Shown: positions 6,894-15,981, numbered from the stretch's first letter. The stretch: 64,000 nucleotides of DNA from Argonema galeatum A003/A1 (GCF_023333595.1 NZ_JAIQZM010000001.1:339939-403938), one strand, 5' to 3'. Translations and numbers: made by a program. Notes: generated from the sequence alone by a model not told the origin.

Positions 6894-8966
6894 TTACACT
6901 TGACTGAGGCACGATTCGCTGCACATTACAATGCGATCGCGTCCTAAGTTTTTAGCCTGATAAAGTGCCCTATCGGCCCCTGCAATCAATTCCTTTGGGG
7001 AAATGTCAGCAGTCGGAATCAGACAAGCCACCCCAGCGCTGAGGGTAATACAATCGCTGACTTCTGAAGCGAAATGAGGAATCTGCAAATCTTTGACTCT
7101 GATTTGGATTTCCTTTGCCACTCGCAATGCCCCTTTGAGATCGGTGTTGGGCAAAATTACCGCAAATTCTTCTCCTCCATAACGGGCAACTAAATCGGCA
7201 GGGCGCTTCACTGCCCGCTGGATAGCTTTAGCAACCAGTCGCAAACATTCATCCCCTGCTTGATGACCGTAGGTATCGTTATAGGATTTGAAAAAATCGA
7301 TATCGCACAAAATTAGAGACAGCGGTTGTTTGTCGCGAGCTAAAATCAGCAATTGCTGTAGCAAATACTCATCAAACCTGCGCCTATTAGCTATATGAGT
7401 TAAACCATCGGAACTGGCTAGGCGCTGCAACTGTTCGTTTGCGGCTTGCAACTGTTGATAAAGTTCCGCTTGTTGAATGGCGATCGCTAACTGATTCGCC
7501 AGATGTTTCATTAACTCAATCTCCAAAGGCTGCCATGCCCTGAGTGTCCCACACTGCTGAACCATCAACAGTCCCCACAACTGTTCTCCTTGCAGAATAG
7601 GAACCTCCAAGTTGGCTTTTACGCCCCAGTTTCTTAATAATTCGATGTGGCAATTGGGAAAATTGGCGGCAGTAGAAATATCTTCTATAGCTCGAATGTT
7701 ACCCTGCTGATAATAAGAAAAATTACCATCTCTGAGGCAACAGTCTGGGATGTTCGCTCCCAGTATAGATGTGCAGTTAGAGGCCAGAGATTCTACGGCC
7801 ACATTGCCTATCTTGACGATATTGCTGTCTTTGTGCGTATTGGGCCCAAAGCGGAAAATGATCGCGCGATCGGTCCCTAGAAACTGTCGCACTTGCGTCA
7901 CCGCAGTGTTGAGAACTTCACTGAGATTTAGCGACTGGCGGATGTGCTGAGTAATTACCCCCATCAGCCGCTCCCGTTCAGTTTGCAGCCGCATTGCTTC
8001 TTCCGTCCACTTGCGTTTGCTGATATCTTGAGCTGTTCCCAGAATTTGTTTGGGCAAACCCTCAGCCGTTCTAGCGAAAACGATTTCCCGGCTGTGAAAC
8101 CAGCACCATTCACCCGATCGATGCTTGATTCGATATTCCCTCTCCAGAATATCACCATCTTGTGCAATAGTGAACTTTTCCTGGTGTGCAGAAACTTGCC
8201 ATAAATCTTCTGGATACATCAAGTCAGGAAATAACTGCGACCCCATTTGTTGAATCTCTTCAGCTGTATAACCCAGCAATAAATCCACTTGGCGATTGAT
8301 ATAGATATTCCGCTTTTCTATCAAGTCATAGATGTATATAAGACAAGGCGTGGCATCGGCAATTGTTTGAATAAAATGCTGGCTTTCTCGGAGTGCCTCC
8401 TCTACCTTTGTGCGTTCCTTAATCTCTTCCAAAGCCCGATCTCGCATGGCGCGGTAATCTTGGATACGATAAGTCAGATCCGTAACATCCTCGATTACGA
8501 AAAGGGCATAGAACGATTTTGGATTATTAAGCTGTTGGTGGGATTCGACAATATCTGACTCACAAGCTGCATTGCCCAATCGAAAATCGCATTCGCAGGC
8601 TCTGCTTAGCAACGAGCCAAATCTAAAATCGGGTGCAGGTACAGTAGTTACAGTTGTGTGCTGGATGCGCCACCGTCCATCCGCCATCTGAGCGGGAATA
8701 ATCGACTTGTGAAGCTGAGAAGAAAAAATAGTTGGGGGTCCACCTTCAAAAATCTGCTTCAGTCTATGGGCGTACTTAGGCTGATGCAGATGAGGAAAAT
8801 AGATGCCAATATCCTTTAAGAGAATTTCGCTTCTAGAAATTCCCGTCCAGTCTTCCAGACATCGGTTCCAAAAAAGAACGCTAAAATCTTCTCGGAGAAC
8901 GCAAACTCCTTCGGGAACCCGATCAAGAATGCCAAACTCTTTCTGGGCTGCCTGGATCTCGTTCAT
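6894..8966 (-). CDS. PAS/GAF-containing diguanylate cyclase (GGDEF)
   Basis: A roughly 690-aa cytoplasmic sensor enzyme predicted to make cyclic di-GMP from two GTP. The order is an N-terminal PAS-like domain (about 10-155), a coiled linker, a second PAS/PAC domain (about 190-320, 'REYRIKHRSGEWCWFHSREIV'), a GAF domain (about 335-500, 'GTDRAIIFRFGP') and a GGDEF domain. The active-site loop is GGEEF in 'ARYGGEEFAVILP', and RPAD lies just upstream at the position of the RxxD inhibitory site, so both catalysis and product inhibition look intact. The ATG at 8966 is chosen for its GAGGGTG site. The gene overlaps the end of the CheC-like gene by 44 bp, indicating translational coupling. No transmembrane segment was seen. 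Confidence 0.88.
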   Translation of the reverse strand: MNEIQAAQKEFGILDRVPEGVCVLREDFSVLFWNRCLEDWTGISRSEILLKDIGIYFPHLHQPKYAHRLKQIFEGGPPTIFSSQLHKSIIPAQMADGRWRIQHTTVTTVPAPDFRFGSLLSRACECDFRLGNAACESDIVESHQQLNNPKSFYALFVIEDVTDLTYRIQDYRAMRDRALEEIKERTKVEEALRESQHFIQTIADATPCLIYIYDLIEKRNIYINRQVDLLLGYTAEEIQQMGSQLFPDLMYPEDLWQVSAHQEKFTIAQDGDILEREYRIKHRSGEWCWFHSREIVFARTAEGLPKQILGTAQDISKRKWTEEAMRLQTERERLMGVITQHIRQSLNLSEVLNTAVTQVRQFLGTDRAIIFRFGPNTHKDSNIVKIGNVAVESLASNCTSILGANIPDCCLRDGNFSYYQQGNIRAIEDISTAANFPNCHIELLRNWGVKANLEVPILQGEQLWGLLMVQQCGTLRAWQPLEIELMKHLANQLAIAIQQAELYQQLQAANEQLQRLASSDGLTHIANRRRFDEYLLQQLLILARDKQPLSLILCDIDFFKSYNDTYGHQAGDECLRLVAKAIQRAVKRPADLVARYGGEEFAVILPNTDLKGALRVAKEIQIRVKDLQIPHFASEVSDCITLSAGVACLIPTADISPKELIAGADRALYQAKNLGRDRIVMCSESCLSQV

Positions 8967-9573
8967 TATCACCCTCAAAAGCTAGGTCAATGGCCTTTAG
9001 CATAGCGTCGAAGGAACCCACTTTAAAAATTACAACAATATCTCCAGCAATTTGCAGTTGCTCGATGATAAAACGGGTATGTGCCAAGAAAACGCTGGCC
9101 TTGGCATCAAGCTGCTTTGAATTGACCAACTTGTCAATCCTACCTTCTACATAAGTGGGCAGTGAGTATTCCAAGTGTTGTACTAAGACGTTACTCAGGG
9201 AACCCATAATGCCGTTGAGAACAATATTGCCTACTTCAAGCAAGGTTCCTATTTTCACAGAATCCAGGTCAGGAGTGCCCGCAGTTTCACCTGTGAGAAC
9301 TTCCACGAGGGTAGATGCACTTTCCGTCGGAAAAATTAGCTCGGCAGTGCCAGCAAACGAGCCAGAGAAGTTCAAGCCTACTGTGGAAAGTAGATCTCCA
9401 TTGAATCGTATTTCGAGATCCGGTTGCAACTCTTGTGGGGAAAGCACTTTTATATAAGGGATACGCAGGCAAATCGGGGAACCGATCATCTCGTTTAGCA
9501 CGCCAGCGGCTCTGCCCACGCCAATATTCACCAACTCCTGCAAAACATCTACCTGGTCAACTGTTAGGTTCAT
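8923..9573 (-). CDS. CheC/CheX-type phosphatase
   Basis: About 216 aa, matching the CheC family of phospho-response-regulator phosphatases. Both half-sites are recognisable: 'LQELVNIGVGRAAGVLNEM' near the N-terminus and 'LLEVGNIVLNGIMGSLSN' in the second half, with the conserved Glu and Asn residues. The usual CheC job is dephosphorylating CheY-P. The start at 9573 is chosen over the earlier Met at 9594 because GGAAGG (read on the minus strand, 9579-9584) precedes it. It overlaps the 3' end of the receiver gene upstream and the 5' end of the cyclase gene downstream. No chemotaxis receptor, CheA or CheW gene is seen nearby, so the partner is most likely the adjacent receiver. Confidence 0.82.
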   Translation of the reverse strand: MNLTVDQVDVLQELVNIGVGRAAGVLNEMIGSPICLRIPYIKVLSPQELQPDLEIRFNGDLLSTVGLNFSGSFAGTAELIFPTESASTLVEVLTGETAGTPDLDSVKIGTLLEVGNIVLNGIMGSLSNVLVQHLEYSLPTYVEGRIDKLVNSKQLDAKASVFLAHTRFIIEQLQIAGDIVVIFKVGSFDAMLKAIDLAFEGDNERDPGSPERVWHS

Positions 9574-9949
9574 ATATCCCTTCCTGGGTGGCAACCCCGA
9601 TCGCTTTTTTGACCCAATGGCGCAGTTCCTCTGGTTTGGGGATCTTGTTAAGAACTGTTAACGCTCCCAGTTCTAAGCATTCAGCGCGAGTGGTTTGCTG
9701 AACATCCGCCGTCACTACAATTGTCGGAATCTGCAAACCTTCGTCCCGCAGCGCCAGAAGCACTTGTCGCCCGCCCATTTCCGGCATTAAGAGGTCTAAC
9801 ACTATACACTCTGGGTTGTGGGTGCGAATCATCTGTAGACCTTGTAGTCCGTTCGGCGCTTCCAGGATGGTATGTCCTTCTGCTTTCAGGATTTTCTGGA
9901 GCATCTTGCGAATGAAAGCTGCATCTTCTACGATTAAAATCAATGCCAC
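9557..9949 (-). CDS. CheY-like single-domain response regulator
   Basis: A 130-aa receiver domain without an output domain. The conserved residues are in place: the acidic pair Glu8/Asp9 in 'LIVEDAAF', phospho-acceptor Asp52 in 'IVLDLLMPEMGG', Thr80 in 'IVVTAD' and Lys102 in 'NKIPKP'. It is first in a three-gene overlapping operon with a CheC-like phosphatase and a diguanylate cyclase. This suggests that its phosphorylation state is reset by the phosphatase and feeds into cyclic di-GMP output. Its histidine kinase is not in the cluster. Confidence 0.9.
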   Translation of the reverse strand: MALILIVEDAAFIRKMLQKILKAEGHTILEAPNGLQGLQMIRTHNPECIVLDLLMPEMGGRQVLLALRDEGLQIPTIVVTADVQQTTRAECLELGALTVLNKIPKPEELRHWVKKAIGVATQEGIYEPNS

Positions 9950-10443
9950 TATTTCTTTTCCTCAAGTTTTTTTAATTTAAGTAAATTTCTGTAATAATAC
10001 AGCAAAGTGAATCGTAGTGACTACAGCAGTTAGTCATAATGGTTAACATAAATTATTAATTCCATGCCATCAGGTAGAGATTTGCTGGCGCGATCGCTAC
10101 TTTTACCATTTATTTCTTACGGCTTTTCATCAACTTTTTTAAGCCTAACACAAAAGTCTAAACCAATTGTAATTTATTTACCGCAATTTTATTTTAAAAT
10201 AAAATTAGTACTAATTCAAGTTCCTAGTTACTTGCTTTCTAGGTACGTTGTTGCGCTTTAGCGCTCTTATCCCAGTTGTAATAAGAGCGCTAAAGCGCAA
10301 CAACGTACCTACTAACTACTAAATGCCTTACCTGAAAAAGCACCTAGAGACTACAAAGTTGTTATACTTTCTGATATTAATGGTGCAAAGGTGAACGCTC
10401 GCTTTACCTTTGATCGGTAATTTTTGGAGATTGGAAACGGTCT
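9950..10443. other. Gene-free stretch with a hairpin element
   Basis: The upstream region of both the response-regulator operon (minus) and the lipoprotein gene (plus). It holds the inverted-repeat element at 10242-10309 and an AT-rich segment at 10140-10230. A 65-codon open frame at 10064-10261 runs into the repeat and is not considered a gene. Confidence 0.5.
10242..10309. repeat. GTTGTTGCGCTTTAGCG inverted-repeat element, copy 2
   Basis: A full-length 68-bp copy with outer GGTACG/CGTACC ends, arms GTTGTTGCGCTTTAGCGC and the complement, and a central 'TTATCCCAGTTGTAATAA'. It is nearly identical to the copy at 57811-57878, including the central segment, which implies recent spread. Confidence 0.8.
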
Positions 10444-11370
10444 ATGAAACACTTAGTCACAACATTTGGTATAATTTCAACCCTCCTGCTTGCACAAGGT
10501 TGTTCGTCAACGGTTAAATCTGGAGAAGCAGTTAAATCTGGAGAAACATCTGACTCTATTGCAATAAAGCAGCATGAGGGTCATTTAATGGATAAAGGCG
10601 AAACACCTGTTGTTGCATCCGATCCTCATGCCGGACATTCGATGCACAATAATATGGAGCAGGCGAATAATTCAGCGCAAGCGAAGGCGTTATTTAGCGA
10701 TCGCAAAAATATCCAACCGAATCAGCCTGTTGTGCTTGGTATTAATATTCAAAACTCCAAGGGGAAGGCAATTACCAAGTTTGACACCTTTCAGGAAAAA
10801 ATCATGCACCTGATTCTTGTCAGCGACGATCTTCAGTTTTTCAATCACCTTCATCCCACTTATAAACAAAATGGACGTTTTGAAGTAACGGCTAATTTTC
10901 CGCGATCGGGCCAATATACTTTCTTCGCCGATTACAAACCATCTGGGCAAAACGAACAAGTCTCGGTATTGAAAAAAGGAGTCCCCGGAGCCACTCCATC
11001 TGCCCCAGCAATTGACCTGAATACTGCTAAGACTTTTGGAGATACCAAGGTGAATATCACCTTTTCCAAACCCAAACTCAAAGCTGGTGAAGAAGTACAC
11101 ACGATATTTAAACTCAAAAATACTTCTAACAATCAACCAGTTACAAACTTGCAGCCTTATTTGGGAGAGCGAGGGCATTTAGTCATAGTAAAACATTCAT
11201 CAAACTTGACGAAAGCAAATTATATTCACGCTCATGCAATGAAACATGACTCTGGGGGAGAAGTTCATTTTATGACTAAATTCCCTCAACCGGGAAAATA
11301 TAAACTCTGGGGACAGTTCAATCGTAATGGAAAAGTTGTCACAACGGATTTTTGGGTAAATGTTCAGTAG
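10444..11370 (+). CDS. His/Met-rich periplasmic lipoprotein, possible metal-handling protein
   Basis: A 308-aa protein with a lipoprotein signal peptide ending in the lipobox LLAQGC (Cys20). Right after it come a short duplicated 'VKSGE' motif and a His/Met-rich linker (QHEGHLM, DPHAGHSMHNNM) of a kind common in copper or other metal-binding periplasmic proteins. The mature part holds two immunoglobulin-like beta domains, around residues 85-175 and 190-308, each with conserved His-rich turns such as 'FNHLHPTY' and 'NYIHAHAMKH'. Related secreted proteins often accompany heavy-metal ATPases or cytochrome oxidase genes, but none is next to it here. Metal binding is inferred. Confidence 0.65.
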   Translation: MKHLVTTFGIISTLLLAQGCSSTVKSGEAVKSGETSDSIAIKQHEGHLMDKGETPVVASDPHAGHSMHNNMEQANNSAQAKALFSDRKNIQPNQPVVLGINIQNSKGKAITKFDTFQEKIMHLILVSDDLQFFNHLHPTYKQNGRFEVTANFPRSGQYTFFADYKPSGQNEQVSVLKKGVPGATPSAPAIDLNTAKTFGDTKVNITFSKPKLKAGEEVHTIFKLKNTSNNQPVTNLQPYLGERGHLVIVKHSSNLTKANYIHAHAMKHDSGGEVHFMTKFPQPGKYKLWGQFNRNGKVVTTDFWVNVQ

Positions 11371-11403
11371 CTAAATCGCAGTTGCAATTGTACAGTCAGG
11401 TAA

Positions 11404-11436
11404 GTTGTTGCGCTTTAGCGCTAAAGCACAACAACG
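11404..11436. repeat. GTTGTTGCGCTTTAGCG element, internally deleted copy
   Basis: A short copy of the element at 10242 that keeps both arms (GTTGTTGCGCTTTAGCG and CTAAAGCACAACAAC) but lacks the central spacer. It lies just after the lipoprotein gene. Confidence 0.65.
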
Positions 11437-11470
11437 TAGCCATTATCCATTCTGAACAAGAACCTATGGA

Positions 11471-11635
11471 ACGTAATATCGTGTTCGGTTACATCGTTAG
11501 TACATGAGTGATATCGTCAAATTGTCTGTTTTCATCGTTGGTTAGGTTTTTACCACAGATGAAGACAGATGAAGACAGATGAACACAGATAAGAATAAGA
11601 ACAGGAATTTTTTAGGTAACCGGAGATGATATAAC
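11471..11635 (+). repeat. Dispersed ~165-bp intergenic repeat, copy 1
   Basis: Begins near 'CGTGTTCGGTTACATCG', runs through 'CAAATTGTCTGTTTTCATCG' and the short direct repeats of 'ACAGATGAAG', and ends near 'TTTTTTAGGTAACCGGAG'. An inverted copy lies at 13497-13660. Further copies lie at 40558-40865 and 63931-64000. No coding capacity was seen. Confidence 0.75.
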
Positions 11636-11741
11636 TAGCAACTGGAGTTACTTAGCACTTTTACTGTTAAATTGTCCTTAAACAGTGTTTAATAGGTAAA
11701 AATGTTAATCGTTCGATCGCAACTTTACTCAAAAACGCCTA

Positions 11742-13391
11742 ATGAACCATAAAAGATGGCGCTTCCCTCTGTTGGCGGCAGTTTGTGCCTTTGCCATCAT
11801 ACTATCGAACTGTGGCAACCCCACTAATAACAACCAATCTGAAAACCCCACCACTCCAGCCGCAACCCAACAAGGAGTGCTAGTCTACGGTTCCGGCGGA
11901 CAACCCGTAAACCTGGAACCGGGGAATATCACCGACGGCAATTCAATCATTGTGCAGCAACAAATCTACAATCGCTTGATTGAATTTAAGCCCGGGACTA
12001 CTGAGTTTCAACCCAGTCTAGCTACTTCCTGGTCTGTTTCTGCGGATGGTAAAGTCTGGACATTTAAACTCCGTCCTGGTGTTAAATTTCACGACGGTAG
12101 CGATTTTAATGCTGAAGCAGTTAAGTTCAATGTAGAACGCTGGTGGAACCCCCAACATCCCAACGGTTACCGCAATGCTGGCAAATCTTATGAAATTTGG
12201 CAGCAACTTTTCGGCGGTTTTAAAGGGAAATCGGAGTCACTGCTGCAAGATGTTGTGGTGGTCGATAATTCTACAATTCAGTTTAAGCTCAAACAGCCGT
12301 TTGCTGCTTTTCCTGCCGCCATTGGTTCGGGTTACTTCGGCATTGCCAGTCCTGCTGCTATTAAGAAAGCTGCCGCTAGTTACGGGACTCCGGGTTCGTT
12401 GGCAGTGGGAACGGGGCCATTTATTTTTAAGGAATGGCGTACAGGCGATCGCATTCTCCTAGAAAAAAACCCCAATTACTGGAAAAAAGGCGACCCCAAA
12501 ATCAACCAATTGGTAATCCGTTTTATCACCGACCCAGCAGCTAGATTAGCGCAACTCAGAGCCGGTCAGATTGATTTTACGGTAGATTTAGCGCCAGATC
12601 AGCGCAAAGAAGTGGAGAGCGATGCCAATTTAGTCGCCATTCCTCGTCCTTCCTTTAATGTAGGTTATTTGGCGCTGAATCCCAGCTACAAACCGCTTGG
12701 GGATGCGAAAGTGCGGCAGGCGATCGCCCTGGCCATCAACAACGACCAAATCGTACAAGCCTTCTGGGGCAATTTAGGCAAACACGACAGCCATTTTACG
12801 CCGCCGTCTTTAAATTGGGCCCAATCAAGTAAAATTACGGAATACAACTATAACCCGCAAAAAGCCAAGCAATTACTAGCTCAAGCTGGCTATCCCACTG
12901 GCTTTGACTTAGAACTTTGGTATATGCCCGTTTCGCGACCTTATTTTCCTACTCCCAAGCCAATTGCGGAAGCTTTTGCTGCCGACTTGAGTGCGATCGG
13001 CATTCGTGTCAAACTGAATACCAAAGATTGGGCAGCTTACTTGAGCGATCGTAGAAAACCCCCAGGCTTTCAAGCTTTCATGTTAGGCTGGACACCCGAC
13101 TACGGCGACCCCGACAGCTTCTATTATCCCCACTTTAGTCCTGCTGCCACCGATGATATAGGTAATTGGAAAAATGATAAAGTTACCCAACTTTTAAATC
13201 TAGGTAGAGCAACTGGGGATAAAGCAGCTAGAGCTAAAATTTACGCTGAAGTTGATGAAATATTGCATAACGAAGCAGTACGTTTGCCGATCGTACATTC
13301 ACAGCCGCTTTTAGCTAAGCGCAAGAATATTGAAGGTTGGATTCCCAGTCCTTTAGGTAGCGAGTCATTTGAGCAAATTGAGAAAAAGTGA
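11742..13391 (+). CDS. Peptide/nickel-type ABC transporter substrate-binding lipoprotein (SBP family 5)
   Basis: A 549-aa DppA/OppA-like solute-binding protein of a high-affinity importer, exported and lipid-anchored. The signal peptide ends in a lipobox (ILSNC, Cys24) and is followed by an Asn/Thr/Pro-rich linker. Family-5 hallmarks are present: 'LATSWSVSADGKVWTFKLRPGVKFHDG', 'GTGPFIFKEW', 'DPDSFYYPHF' and a late 'EAVRLPIVH'. Substrates of the family include oligopeptides, glutathione and nickel complexes, and none can be chosen here. Two permease genes follow on the same strand after a 296-bp gap that holds an inverted copy of a dispersed repeat. The ATPase gene is not in the immediate cluster. 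Confidence 0.9.
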   Translation: MNHKRWRFPLLAAVCAFAIILSNCGNPTNNNQSENPTTPAATQQGVLVYGSGGQPVNLEPGNITDGNSIIVQQQIYNRLIEFKPGTTEFQPSLATSWSVSADGKVWTFKLRPGVKFHDGSDFNAEAVKFNVERWWNPQHPNGYRNAGKSYEIWQQLFGGFKGKSESLLQDVVVVDNSTIQFKLKQPFAAFPAAIGSGYFGIASPAAIKKAAASYGTPGSLAVGTGPFIFKEWRTGDRILLEKNPNYWKKGDPKINQLVIRFITDPAARLAQLRAGQIDFTVDLAPDQRKEVESDANLVAIPRPSFNVGYLALNPSYKPLGDAKVRQAIALAINNDQIVQAFWGNLGKHDSHFTPPSLNWAQSSKITEYNYNPQKAKQLLAQAGYPTGFDLELWYMPVSRPYFPTPKPIAEAFAADLSAIGIRVKLNTKDWAAYLSDRRKPPGFQAFMLGWTPDYGDPDSFYYPHFSPAATDDIGNWKNDKVTQLLNLGRATGDKAARAKIYAEVDEILHNEAVRLPIVHSQPLLAKRKNIEGWIPSPLGSESFEQIEKK

Positions 13392-13496
13392 GCATTTTAG
13401 CAGTATGTTCATCTCAAATATTGCATTAATGAATCATAGGATGCGTTAGCTTTACGTAACGCATCAGAGATAACTCTTGGTGATGCGTTATATCAT

Positions 13497-13660
13497 GTCC
13501 TAACGCATCGGTTACCTAAAAAATTATTGCGATCGTTCTTATCTGCGTTTATCTGCGTGCATCTGTCTACATCTGCGGTAAAATTTTAACCAACGATGAC
13601 AACAGACAATTTGAAGATATCACTCATGTACTAACGATATAACCGGACACGATATTACTA
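13497..13660 (-). repeat. Dispersed ~165-bp intergenic repeat, copy 2 (inverted)
   Basis: The reverse complement of the unit at 11471: it runs from 'CGGTTACCTAAAAAATT' to 'ATAACCGGACACGATATT'. It separates the binding-protein gene from its first permease gene. Together with copy 1 it forms an inverted pair around the binding-protein gene. Confidence 0.75.
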
Positions 13661-13687
13661 ACGCATCTTACTCGATCGCAAAAATTT

Positions 13688-14698
13688 ATGTGGAAATACA
13701 TCGCCAAACGCCTACTCAGCCTCCTACCAGTTTTATTAGGAATTACCCTTTTAGTATTCGCATTGTTGCACCTAATACCGGGCGATCCAGCCGTGGTACT
13801 ATCAGGAGAAAGAGCCACACCAGAACAAGTAGAAGCACTCAGACAGCAGTTAGGTTTAGATCGGCCTTTACCCCTACAATATCTCGCATTTCTAGAAAAG
13901 CTAATTCGCTTCGACTTTGGCACCAGTATTATCAGCGGTATTCCAATTGCCGATGAGATAAAAAATCGCTGGCCTGCTACATTTGAGTTATCCGTCGCTG
14001 CAATATTAGTAGCAATTACTTTGGGAATACCAGCCGGAATTTTCGCCGCAGTTCGCAAAAATAGCTGGCTCGATAATCTCTTAATGAGTGGATCTTTGAT
14101 TGGTGTTTCTCTACCAGTATACTGGTTAGGATTATTGCTAATTTACTTATTTGCAGTCAACCTACAACTCCTACCTCCCAGCGGGCGAATTAGTGTTGAA
14201 ACTGGTTTCAATTTCAAAGCAATCACAAACTTTTATGTAATGGATGCCTTGTTTAAATTTGATATAGCAACCCTGAAAGATGTGCTAGCTCACCTTATTT
14301 TACCAGCACTGACATTAGGCACTATCCCCCTAGCAATTATTGCTCGGATTACTCGCAGCGCCATGCTGGAAGTGCTATTGCAAGATTATATACGCACTGC
14401 TAAAGCAAAAGGCGTTCCCGCATACTTAGTTATATTCCAACACGCGCTGAAAAATGCTTTATTGCCAATTAGTACAACTATCGGTTTGCAATTCGGCAAC
14501 CTTCTTGGTGGAGCCATTCTCACTGAAACAATCTTTTCTTGGCCGGGAATTGGTTCTTGGATATATGAGGGAATTCTAGCGCGGGATTACCCTGTTGTGC
14601 AAGGCGGGGTGGTGTTTGTGTCAGCGACTTTTGTGCTAATTAATTTGTTAGTTGATATATCTTATGCTTTGTTCGATCCGAGAATTCAATACAAATAG
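13688..14698 (+). CDS. ABC transporter permease, DppB-like
   Basis: A 336-aa inner-membrane permease of the peptide/nickel importer class. The N-terminal 'KRLLSLLPVLLGITLLVFALLHLIPGDP' segment is the standard DppB opening. About six hydrophobic segments are visible. The cytoplasmic EAA-type loop that contacts the ATPase reads 'QDYIRTAKAKGVP'. The protein ends with 'YALFDPRIQYK', again typical. It is followed after 9 bp by the DppC-like gene and belongs with the binding protein at 11742. Substrate unknown. Confidence 0.92.
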   Translation: MWKYIAKRLLSLLPVLLGITLLVFALLHLIPGDPAVVLSGERATPEQVEALRQQLGLDRPLPLQYLAFLEKLIRFDFGTSIISGIPIADEIKNRWPATFELSVAAILVAITLGIPAGIFAAVRKNSWLDNLLMSGSLIGVSLPVYWLGLLLIYLFAVNLQLLPPSGRISVETGFNFKAITNFYVMDALFKFDIATLKDVLAHLILPALTLGTIPLAIIARITRSAMLEVLLQDYIRTAKAKGVPAYLVIFQHALKNALLPISTTIGLQFGNLLGGAILTETIFSWPGIGSWIYEGILARDYPVVQGGVVFVSATFVLINLLVDISYALFDPRIQYK

Positions 14699-14707
14699 CA
14701 ATTAGCA

Positions 14708-15538
14708 ATGAATCCACTGAGACGTTTTTTACAATCTACTTCTGGGAAAATTGGCCTAATCCTAACAATCGCTATCCTACTAATTTCCCTTTTAGCGCCA
14801 ATTCTCCATCCTTACGACCCCGCCACCGACAGAAACTATCTGTTGCGGTTGAAACCTCCGAATTCCGAACATTGGTTTGGCACCGACGGGTTAGGAAGAG
14901 ATATTTTAGTTCTGGTGTGGTACGGAATGCGAACTTCTCTTACTGTCGGACTGATCTCGGTAGGATTGGGACTGATTGTAGGATTAATTCTGGGACTAAT
15001 TGCTGGGTATTTCCGAGGTTATCTCGAAACAGTAATTGGCTGGTTAACTGATATTTTGTTAGCTTTTCCTTCTATACTATTAGCGATCGCGATCGTCACC
15101 GTTAGTGGCCCCAGTTTGCAAAGCGTTATGCTCGCCGTGGGAGTAGTACAAATCCCGATTTATATCAGACTTACGCGCAGCATGGTACTATCCCTCAGAG
15201 AACAGGAATTTGTAATAGCAACGAAAGCTCTCGGTGCTTCACCGACGCGCATTATTTTCAATCACATTTTGCCCAGCACTCTATCACCTTTAGTCGTACA
15301 AGCCACTCTTTCTATAGGTACTGCTACCCTGGAAGCGGCAGGATTGGGTTTTTTGGGATTAGGCGCACAACCTCCTACTCCAGAATTAGGAACCATGCTA
15401 TCTGATGCTTTTAAAAGTGGCTATTCTCTTTCTTCACCTTGGACTACAATTTTCCCCGGTTTATTTATTACCCTGAGTGTCTTAGCTTTCAATCTTTTAG
15501 GCGATGGTTTGCGCGATAGTCTAGATCCCCGTTCTTAG
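14708..15538 (+). CDS. ABC transporter permease, DppC-like
   Basis: A 276-aa partner permease of the DppB-like protein. It shows the N-terminal OppC-type segment, the 'LLAPILHPYDP' loop, 'HWFGTDGLGRDILVLVWYGMRTSL', and the EAA loop 'QEFVIATKALGASPTRIIFNH', closing with 'FNLLGDGLRDSLDPRS'. All are diagnostic of the DppC family. It is the last gene of the three-gene importer cluster. No ATPase follows, so DppD/F-type subunits must be encoded elsewhere. Confidence 0.92.
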   Translation: MNPLRRFLQSTSGKIGLILTIAILLISLLAPILHPYDPATDRNYLLRLKPPNSEHWFGTDGLGRDILVLVWYGMRTSLTVGLISVGLGLIVGLILGLIAGYFRGYLETVIGWLTDILLAFPSILLAIAIVTVSGPSLQSVMLAVGVVQIPIYIRLTRSMVLSLREQEFVIATKALGASPTRIIFNHILPSTLSPLVVQATLSIGTATLEAAGLGFLGLGAQPPTPELGTMLSDAFKSGYSLSSPWTTIFPGLFITLSVLAFNLLGDGLRDSLDPRS

Positions 15539-15609
15539 GGACTGGGAACTAGATGGTGCGTTATGCTCCACCGTGTTCCGAATTCGCATATAATCGGACT
15601 TGGAAAATA

Positions 15610-15981
15610 TTAACCTTTGAACAAGCGAGTTATCGAGTATACAATCGAGCTAGTCAGCCCCATGAGAACACTAACTAAGTAAATGTTTTGCCGAACTTCG
15701 CATGGGTTCATACGATTATGATAGGTTGTGGTACGGCCTCTGCCGCCTGCGCCATCGCGTTCTAAATCGTAAATAATTTTCTCTCTATACCATCTGTCAG
15801 ACTTTCCTGGATACTTAAATTTCGCGTGTTCCAGCAGTCGTTTGGCTAAGGCTTTATTTCCTTTGACAGCCTGTAGCAAAATTGGGTCTATCCTATCAGT
15901 GTTGCTGGAATTATTATGCCATATCAGCACAGCGACTAGAGCCACTACCATGAGCAGAGCTATTATTAGGCTGGGTTTCAT
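15610..15981 (-). CDS. Hypothetical membrane-anchored protein
   Basis: A 123-aa protein with a hydrophobic N-terminal segment (residues 4-21), a basic central region ('GNKALAKRLLEHAKFKYPGKSDRWYREKIIYDLER') and a second hydrophobic patch near the C-terminus. The central region resembles short cyanobacterial proteins of unknown role. No domain was recognised. It converges with the importer operon. Confidence 0.55.
   Translation of the reverse strand: MKPSLIIALLMVVALVAVLIWHNNSSNTDRIDPILLQAVKGNKALAKRLLEHAKFKYPGKSDRWYREKIIYDLERDGAGGRGRTTTYHNRMNPCEVRQNIYLVSVLMGLTSSIVYSITRLFKG

Noticed and set aside
10064..10261. 65-codon open frame
   Set aside because: AT-rich and runs into the inverted-repeat element at 10242; no homology recognised.
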